From the NCBI GenBank assembly GCA_035513995.1, contig DATKBL010000117.1, positions 1-9,668 of the forward strand: 9,668 bases of DNA. Direction: 5' to 3'. The stretch comes from DASUTW01 sp035513995 (GTDB taxonomy: Bacteria > Actinomycetota > UBA4738 > CALAEC01). The notes below the pieces were generated by a model that was not told the DNA's origin, searched no databases, and saw nothing but the letters and a program-made list of their open reading frames with translations. Position numbers and translations under genes: made by a program. Numbering within the stretch: position 1 is the stretch's first letter; each line of letters opens with the position of its first letter. Shown one piece after another: positions 5,642-9,668 of the stretch.

Positions 5642-7267
5642 ATGCGGATCGCGCTCGGCCAGCTCAACACGACGGTGGGCGACCTCGAGGGGAACGTCGA
5701 CCGGCTGGCCGCGGGCACGACCGAGGCCGCGGGGCAGGGCGCCGACCTGGTCGTCTTCCCCGAGCTCGCCATCACGGGCTACCCTCCCGAGGACCTCCTC
5801 CTGCGCCCCGCCTTCGTCGAGGACAACCTCGAGGCGCTCGAGGAGCTGGCCAGGCGGACGGCCGGCACGACGGCGGTCCTCGTCGGGTTCGTGGATCGCA
5901 CCGATCGCGGGCTCCACAACGCCGCCGCGCTGCTCCGCGGAGGAGGCGTCGAGGCCCGCTACCACAAGCACAAGCTCCCCAACTACGGCGTGTTCGACGA
6001 GGCACGGTACTTCGTCCCCGGCGAGGAGGGCTGCGCGCTGCGGCTCGCCGGCTCGGACCTCGGGGTCTCGATCTGCGAGGACGCCTGGAAGCCCGGCCCG
6101 CCCTTCGACGGCTACGCGGGAGAGGTGCAGGTGATCCCCAACCTCAACGCCTCGCCCTACCACCGCGGGAAGATCGGCGAGCGCATCGACATCTGCGCGG
6201 CGCGCGCCCGCGAGACCGGCGCGTGGGTCGTCTACGTGAACGCCGTCGGCGGGCAGGACGAGCTCGTCTTCGACGGGGGCAGCATGGTGGTGGCGCCGAA
6301 CGGGGAGCGAGCGTGGCACGCCGACATGTTCGAGGAGGACATGCTCGTCGTGGACCTCCCGGAGCCCTCGGAGGGGAAGCTGCCGCTGCCGGACCCCGAG
6401 CGCGAGCCGTGGCCCAAGGGGCCCGAGGAGGTGTACGGCGCGCTGGTCCTCGGCCTCGGAGATTACGTGCGCAAGAATGAGTTCACCGACGTCGTGCTGG
6501 GGCTGTCGGGAGGGATCGATTCCTCGATGACGGCCGTCCTCGCGGTGGACGCGCTGGGTCCCGAGCACGTCTGGGGGCTCGCCATGCCCTCGCGGTTCTC
6601 CTCGGACCACAGCCTGGAGGACGCGGTCGACCTCGCCGATCGCCTGGGCATCCGTCTCGACCGGGTCTCGATCGACGAGACGTTCCAGGCGTACCTCGAC
6701 ACCCTCGGGCCGATCTTCGACGGCACGGAGCCGGGGGTGGCCGAGGAGAACGTCCAGGCTCGGATCCGCGGCAACCTCCTGATGGCGGCGTCGAACAAGT
6801 TCGGGCACCTCGTGCTGGCGACGGGCAACAAGAGCGAGATGGCGGTAGGGTACTCGACCCTGTACGGCGACATGGCCGGGGGGTTCGCGCCCCTGAAGGA
6901 CGTGCTGAAGACGCTGCTCTACGACCTGGCGCGATGGCGCAACGCCCAGACCGACCCCCCGATCCCGGAGCGCGTGATGACGAAGCCCCCCTCGGCCGAG
7001 CTGCGACCCGATCAGCAGGACACCGACAGCCTCCCCCCCTACGACGTGCTCGATCCGATCGTGGAGGCCTACGTGGAGCACGACCGCGCGCCCGAGGAGA
7101 TCGTGTCGGAGGGGGCCGACGCCGCGCTCGTGGACCGCGTGGTGCGGATGATCGACGGGTCCGAGTACAAACGGCGCCAGGCGGCGCCGGGGGTGAAGAT
7201 CACCCCAAAGGCCTTCGGCCGTGACCGCCGACTCCCCATCACGAATCGCTATCGCCGCGCGCCGTAG
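5642..7267 (+). CDS. nadE: Glutamine-dependent NAD+ synthetase
   Basis: A 541-residue two-domain enzyme for the last step of NAD+ synthesis: deamido-NAD+ plus ATP and glutamine gives NAD+. The N-terminal nitrilase-type glutaminase domain shows the expected Glu-Lys-Cys triad: E41 in VVFPELAITGYPPEDL, K111 in YHKHKLPNYGVFDE and C145 in GVSICEDAWKP. The C-terminal synthetase domain has the ATP-pyrophosphatase loop LSGGIDSS (288-295), ATGNKSEMAVGYSTLYGDM (393-411), and PPSAELRPDQQDTDSLPPY (449-467), ending in the conserved RRQAAPGVKITPKAFGRDRR region. The frame is open well upstream, but the upstream part is antisense to the RTX gene and lacks family similarity; the protein starts at MRIALGQLNTTVGD. 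It is divergent from the RTX gene with 55 bp between starts. A tRNA-Lys gene follows its stop by 8 bp. All catalytic residues are intact, and ammonia comes from its own glutaminase domain. Confidence 0.97.
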   Translation: MRIALGQLNTTVGDLEGNVDRLAAGTTEAAGQGADLVVFPELAITGYPPEDLLLRPAFVEDNLEALEELARRTAGTTAVLVGFVDRTDRGLHNAAALLRGGGVEARYHKHKLPNYGVFDEARYFVPGEEGCALRLAGSDLGVSICEDAWKPGPPFDGYAGEVQVIPNLNASPYHRGKIGERIDICAARARETGAWVVYVNAVGGQDELVFDGGSMVVAPNGERAWHADMFEEDMLVVDLPEPSEGKLPLPDPEREPWPKGPEEVYGALVLGLGDYVRKNEFTDVVLGLSGGIDSSMTAVLAVDALGPEHVWGLAMPSRFSSDHSLEDAVDLADRLGIRLDRVSIDETFQAYLDTLGPIFDGTEPGVAEENVQARIRGNLLMAASNKFGHLVLATGNKSEMAVGYSTLYGDMAGGFAPLKDVLKTLLYDLARWRNAQTDPPIPERVMTKPPSAELRPDQQDTDSLPPYDVLDPIVEAYVEHDRAPEEIVSEGADAALVDRVVRMIDGSEYKRRQAAPGVKITPKAFGRDRRLPITNRYRRAP

Positions 7268-7270
7268 AAT
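7265..7270 (+). promoter_or_regulatory. Candidate -10 of tRNA-Lys, overlapping the nadE stop codon
   Basis: TAGAAT differs from TATAAT at one base, and its first three bases are the nadE stop codon. It ends five bases before the mature tRNA 5' end, so transcription would start about at the tRNA itself. No convincing -35 is seen, and co-transcription with nadE is an alternative. Confidence 0.4.
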
Positions 7271-7275
7271 GGCCT

Positions 7276-7348
7276 GGGGCGTTAGCTCAGTTGGCAGAGC
7301 AGTGGGCTTTTAACCCATCGGTCGGGGGTTCGATTCCCTCACGCCCCA
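7276..7348 (+). tRNA. trnK: tRNA-Lys, anticodon UUU
   Basis: A complete 73-base cloverleaf. The acceptor stem GGGGCGT (7276-7282) pairs with ACGCCCC (7341-7347), with A7348 as discriminator. The D stem is GCTC/GAGC, and the anticodon stem 7302-7306/7314-7318 contains one G-U pair. The loop CTTTTAA places anticodon TTT at 7309-7311. The T arm is GGGGG with CCCTC around TTCGATT. CCA is not encoded. It starts 8 bp after the nadE stop. The stop and last codons of the opposite-strand SnoaL-like gene lie within its 3' end. Confidence 0.97.
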
Positions 7349-7749
7349 CCGAGCTGCAGCACGGCACCGAGCAGGTCCGCGGTTCCCCACCACTCGACGG
7401 CCCGATCCCCCGAGAACCGGACGATGTGGAAGGCCGAGAACGAGACGGATCTGTTCGTCGGGCGCAGGCCCATGAAGTCCCCGCGGTGCGTCCCCCGCCA
7501 GGTCACGCGGCCTGCGACCCGATCCCCTTGTGCGACGATGTCCTCCACCGTCCCTCGAAGATCCGGGAAGGACGTCCGCACGGCGGCCATCCACTGCTTG
7601 AACCCCTCTCGACCGGGGGCCTGGTCCGGGATGGGGTTGTGATCGACGATCTCCGGCGCCAGGAGCTCGTCGAGGGCCTCCGAGTCGCCGAGCGAGATGG
7701 CCTTGATGATGCGTCGGTAGACATCCTCGAGATGCTCCACGGGGCTCAT
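7339..7749 (-). CDS. SnoaL-like (ester cyclase family) small protein
   Basis: A 136-residue protein of the SnoaL-like polyketide cyclase/ester cyclase family (NTF2-like alpha+beta barrel). The family pattern is visible in order: an N-terminal helical part, EIVDHNP (33-39), GREGFKQWM (46-54), SFPDLRGTVEDIVAQGDRV (60-78), WRGTHRGDFMGLRPTNR (84-100), SFSAFHIVRFSGD (103-115) and VEWWGTADLLGAVLQLG (118-134). Such stand-alone proteins are mostly of unknown substrate; only a few members are true polyketide cyclases, and no polyketide genes are nearby. The ATG at 7749 gives normal family length, though its ribosome binding site is poor. It lies 82 bp downstream of the LVIVD gene on the same strand, with a strong hairpin between. 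The stop TGA (7339-7341) falls inside the tRNA-Lys gene on the other strand. Family assignment is firm; the function is unknown. Confidence 0.9.
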   Translation of the reverse strand: MSPVEHLEDVYRRIIKAISLGDSEALDELLAPEIVDHNPIPDQAPGREGFKQWMAAVRTSFPDLRGTVEDIVAQGDRVAGRVTWRGTHRGDFMGLRPTNRSVSFSAFHIVRFSGDRAVEWWGTADLLGAVLQLGGA

Positions 7750-7778
7750 GATGCCCCACGAAGAGACGAGGGCTGGCC

Positions 7779-7815
7779 GCCGCGGTCGTCGGAAGAACCT
7801 TCCGGCGACCGCGGC
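7779..7815 (-). terminator. 17-bp stem hairpin between the LVIVD and SnoaL-like genes
   Basis: The arms 7779-7795 and 7799-7815 pair along 17 positions around a three-base loop, with only position 7789/7805 (T-G) not Watson-Crick on the plus strand. It begins 16 bases after the LVIVD stop. No U-run follows on the minus strand. It could end LVIVD transcription, reduce read-through into the SnoaL-like gene, or mark an RNA-processing or stabilising site. Confidence 0.55.
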
Positions 7816-7831
7816 GACGCGTCCCGATGCG

Positions 7832-9367
7832 CTACGGCCGCGCAGACCTCGCGAGCCTCAGCGCATCGCCGAGGTTGGAGTTCCCCTCGAGGAACGAGAG
7901 GCCCGAGACCTCGCTGGCCCGAGGTCCCGTGTACCGAAGGATGTACAGGCCGTTCCGGAGGTCCACCACGTAGATCAGGCCGTCCTTGACCACCGGGAAG
8001 CTCCACATCACGACCTTGTTCGTGCCCATGCTGAGGGCCGGGTCCTCGTTGGCGACGGACTCCAGCGGTGTGGGCGAGTACCAGCCCGCCTGCTGCATCG
8101 CGGCGGGATCGGAGATGTCGATCGCCTGCAGCCCGCCCGAGTGCCACGTCACGAGCGCGAGGTTGCGCGTCAGCGTGGGGTTGTGCGAGCTGTACGAGCC
8201 GCGCTCCTGGTCCTCCTGACTCGGAGGCGGACACGAGTTCTCCTCGATCCGGTACTCACCGATCACGTGGGGCTGTCGGGGCTGGGCCACCTGCAACGCG
8301 CGTGCCCATCCCCAGGGGCAGCCGAAGTTGCCCCGCGTGAACGTGCCGTAGATCTCATCGGTCACGAACGAGAACGGCCTCCCCAAGAACGGCACCGCAG
8401 AGTGCCCCGGGTTCGGGTTGTCCCACGTCGGACGGTTCTCCACGGGGGTCAGCAGATCATCGCTCAGGTCGATGACCTCACCGGCCGGCGGGTTGCCCTC
8501 GGCCACCTCGCTCGTGTCCAGGATCAGGAAGAACCCGGAGAGGTACGCGAGGTGGGTGGTCCGACCGTCCACCGTGGGCGTCATGGAGTGCAGGGCCACG
8601 TTGCCCATCGGCGGGAACATGTGGTTCCACTGCCCCTGGGCGATCAGCGTGGGAGCGCCGCCTTCTGCGACGTCGCTGATGTCGGCGATCAGGAGGTTCG
8701 CGTTGACCGGGTTGCGGTTGCCGGTAGGCGTCGAGATCCAGAGCAGGGTTCGGTCGGGGTCCTTCGGGTCCTCCCACAGGTAGAACTCGTGCGGCGTCCG
8801 CACGAGGCCGTTGGCCTGCATCGGCACCCACGTGAAGACGTGCGTGGGGTCGGACGGGTCCGAGACGTCGAAGAAGCGGAACGTCGGGGTGACCCCACCG
8901 GGCACGCAGGAGTGGATCACGCTGCTGCACCCGAAGCTGGCCACGATCAGCAGATCCTCGCGCTGCGAGACGCGGAGCTCGCGCGTGGTCTCGCTCACGT
9001 TCCCCGCGTGGGGTGGTCCGATCTCGCCCACGACCTCGGGCGACGACGGATCCGAGGCGTCCACAACGAGGATGCCCGGGTTGATGTGCGGACAGGTGTC
9101 CAGACCCTCCTCGCGGCGAGGATCGCCGAGGCCGCACCGGTTCGATCCGTCGGTGCGGTTGCCCACGTAGACAAAGTCCTCGTGGACGGCGAGGGCGGCG
9201 TTCATCCCTCGGTTGAAGAGCGGTTCGTGTCCCACCAGCTCGAAGTTCGACGACGTGCCGGGGGTCCCTCCCCCCGGGGCGACGGTCTCGTCGCCCCGCA
9301 CCGCGCCCACGGGCATCAGGAGCGCCAGCGCGAAGGTTAGGGGAAGCAGACGGGAGATCGAGCGCAT
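7832..9367 (-). CDS. Secreted LVIVD-repeat (beta-propeller-like) protein
   Basis: A 511-residue exported protein. Residues 1-25 form a Sec-type signal peptide: basic MRSISR, hydrophobic LLPLTFALALLMPVGA, cleavage near 22-25. The mature part carries LVIVD-type blades, each a hydrophobic strand followed by D(V/I/A)SDP: GILVVDASDPSSPEVVG (98-114), FRFFDVSDPSDPTHV (163-177), LLIADISDVAE (225-235), FLILDTSEVAEG (280-291), LQAIDISDPAAM (413-424) and LIYVVDLRNGLYILRYTGP (464-482). Cysteines lie in close pairs (78/92, 147/154, 350/379), consistent with disulfides outside the cell, and there are several histidines in conserved-looking positions. LVIVD proteins are structurally propeller-like with no generally assigned activity. 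The ATG has a strong Shine-Dalgarno (AAGGAGGTG) four bases upstream, a palindrome in the leader and a plausible promoter. The SnoaL-like gene follows on the same strand. Role unknown; an enzymatic or metal-binding surface protein is possible. Confidence 0.9.
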   Translation of the reverse strand: MRSISRLLPLTFALALLMPVGAVRGDETVAPGGGTPGTSSNFELVGHEPLFNRGMNAALAVHEDFVYVGNRTDGSNRCGLGDPRREEGLDTCPHINPGILVVDASDPSSPEVVGEIGPPHAGNVSETTRELRVSQREDLLIVASFGCSSVIHSCVPGGVTPTFRFFDVSDPSDPTHVFTWVPMQANGLVRTPHEFYLWEDPKDPDRTLLWISTPTGNRNPVNANLLIADISDVAEGGAPTLIAQGQWNHMFPPMGNVALHSMTPTVDGRTTHLAYLSGFFLILDTSEVAEGNPPAGEVIDLSDDLLTPVENRPTWDNPNPGHSAVPFLGRPFSFVTDEIYGTFTRGNFGCPWGWARALQVAQPRQPHVIGEYRIEENSCPPPSQEDQERGSYSSHNPTLTRNLALVTWHSGGLQAIDISDPAAMQQAGWYSPTPLESVANEDPALSMGTNKVVMWSFPVVKDGLIYVVDLRNGLYILRYTGPRASEVSGLSFLEGNSNLGDALRLARSARP

Positions 9368-9371
9368 CGGA

Positions 9372-9380
9372 CACCTCCTT
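9372..9380 (-). promoter_or_regulatory. Strong Shine-Dalgarno of the LVIVD gene
   Basis: On the minus strand AAGGAGGTG, almost a full match to the 16S rRNA tail, lies four bases before the ATG at 9367. It fixes the start, which also begins a good signal peptide. Confidence 0.85.
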
Positions 9381-9385
9381 CAGCG

Positions 9386-9408
9386 GCCGCCCCATCGCGA
9401 TGGGCGGC
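9386..9408. repeat. Near-perfect palindrome in the LVIVD 5' leader
   Basis: GCCGCCC and GGGCGGC arms flank ATCGCGAT, broken only by one extra C (9393). The octamer TCGCGATG inside it (9395-9402) recurs at 9409-9416, 14 bp away. It lies five bases upstream of the Shine-Dalgarno, within the predicted untranslated leader, so it could be an operator or an mRNA hairpin affecting translation. Confidence 0.5.
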
Positions 9409-9437
9409 TCGCGATGATCAGTCTGTCACCTTTCAGG

Positions 9438-9467
9438 ACCCTATGTATGCATCTGTCGGAAAGTCAA
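9438..9467 (-). promoter_or_regulatory. Candidate promoter of the LVIVD gene
   Basis: On the minus strand, -35 TTGACT (9462-9467) and -10 TAGGGT (9438-9443) are spaced by 18 bp. Transcription would start near 9431, leaving a leader of roughly 60 bases that includes the palindrome and Shine-Dalgarno. The surrounding DNA is locally richer in A and T than the genes. Confidence 0.5.
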
Positions 9468-9534
9468 ACGGCGGGGCCGCCGGAAACGCGCACCCGCTTC
9501 CGGTCGGCCCTCGGTTCGCGGGCGCCCGAGGGTC

Positions 9535-9540
9535 TATACT
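9535..9540 (+). promoter_or_regulatory. Candidate -10 of tRNA-Glu
   Basis: TATACT lies 29 bases before the tRNA-Glu 5' end, giving a predicted leader of about 23 bases that contains a CCCCC-GCT-GGGGG hairpin (9549-9561). The -35 region (near 9512-9517) is weak and overlaps one arm of a 7-bp inverted repeat (9508-9514 with 9526-9532). Confidence 0.55.
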
Positions 9541-9569
9541 TGGCAACGCCCCCGCTGGGGGAGAGATGC

Positions 9570-9642
9570 GCCCCCATCGTCTAGCGGCCTAGGATTTCGC
9601 CCTTTCAAGGCGGCGACACGGGTTCGAATCCCGTTGGGGGCA
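9570..9642 (+). tRNA. trnE: tRNA-Glu, anticodon UUC
   Basis: A complete cloverleaf of 73 bases. The acceptor stem GCCCCCA (9570-9576) pairs with TGGGGGC (9635-9641); A9642 is the discriminator. The anticodon stem TCGCC/GGCGG has one wobble pair, and the loop CTTTCAA places anticodon TTC at 9604-9606. The T arm is ACGGG with CCCGT around TTCGAAT. The CGTCTAG segment of the D arm is typical of tRNA-Glu. CCA is not encoded. Only 26 bases follow before the window ends. Confidence 0.97.
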
Positions 9643-9668
9643 CGGAACGGCATACGGGCCTGTGGAGC

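Noticed and set aside
5357..7081. Minus-strand open frame of 574 codons opposite nadE
   Set aside because: Shadow frame with biased composition that also overlaps the RTX start region; nadE has all catalytic motifs.
9481..9534. Short inverted repeats (CCGGAA/TTCCGG and CCCTCGG/CCGAGGG) upstream of tRNA-Glu considered as a terminator or operator
   Set aside because: Stems of six to seven pairs with loops of 11-12 bases are expected by chance in DNA this GC-rich, and there is no T-run.
7276..9642. tRNA genes considered as attachment sites of an integrated element
   Set aside because: No integrase gene and no duplicated tRNA 3' end could be found in the window; noted only as a weak possibility in the findings.
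9643..9668. Bases after tRNA-Glu examined for another gene or terminator
   Set aside because: Only 26 bases remain and nothing recognisable is in them.

Overview
The window looks like chromosomal DNA from a GC-rich actinomycete-type bacterium (Actinomycetota), possibly a deep-branching or uncultured lineage. This rests on the strong GC bias of third codon positions, frequent GTG starts, candidate leaderless promoters, a eukaryote-type glutamine synthetase II beside an actinobacterial GlnA2-like synthetase, and RTX, LVIVD and SnoaL-like proteins of kinds common in high-GC actinobacteria. The species cannot be named from the sequence alone.

Layout. At 1-291 (minus) is the N-terminal part of an unrecognised membrane protein that runs off the window. 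A 331-bp gap with three hairpins follows. Two glutamine synthetases are divergently transcribed: glnII (GSII, minus, 623-1621) and a GSI-alpha enzyme (plus, 1875-3209). The 253 bp between them holds four units at an exact 11-bp period that resemble binding arrays of OmpR-family regulators (GlnR or PhoP). A membrane-anchored RTX (GGxGxD) protein (minus, 3169-5586) runs convergently into the 3' end of glnA, overlapping it by 41 bp. Back to back with it, only 55 bp away, is glutamine-dependent NAD+ synthetase nadE (plus, 5642-7267). Both genes have a -10-like hexamer six bases before the start codon, so both may be leaderless.

A tRNA-Lys(UUU) gene (7276-7348) starts 8 bp after nadE. Two minus-strand genes lie between it and a tRNA-Glu(UUC) gene (9570-9642): a secreted LVIVD-repeat protein (7832-9367) and, downstream, a small SnoaL-like protein (7339-7749) whose stop codon lies inside the tRNA-Lys gene. 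A very stable hairpin with a 17-pair stem separates the two. The last 26 bases after tRNA-Glu show nothing recognisable.

How the genes relate. The two synthetases are probably controlled together as nitrogen-assimilation or gamma-glutamylation genes. NadE consumes glutamine but sits in its own unit. The RTX and LVIVD proteins are envelope or exported proteins of unknown specific role. I see no CRISPR array, transposase, phage gene, toxin-antitoxin pair or recognised defence system. The most interesting signals are regulatory and architectural: the 11-bp array, the divergent leaderless promoters, the gene/tRNA overlap and the intergenic hairpin.
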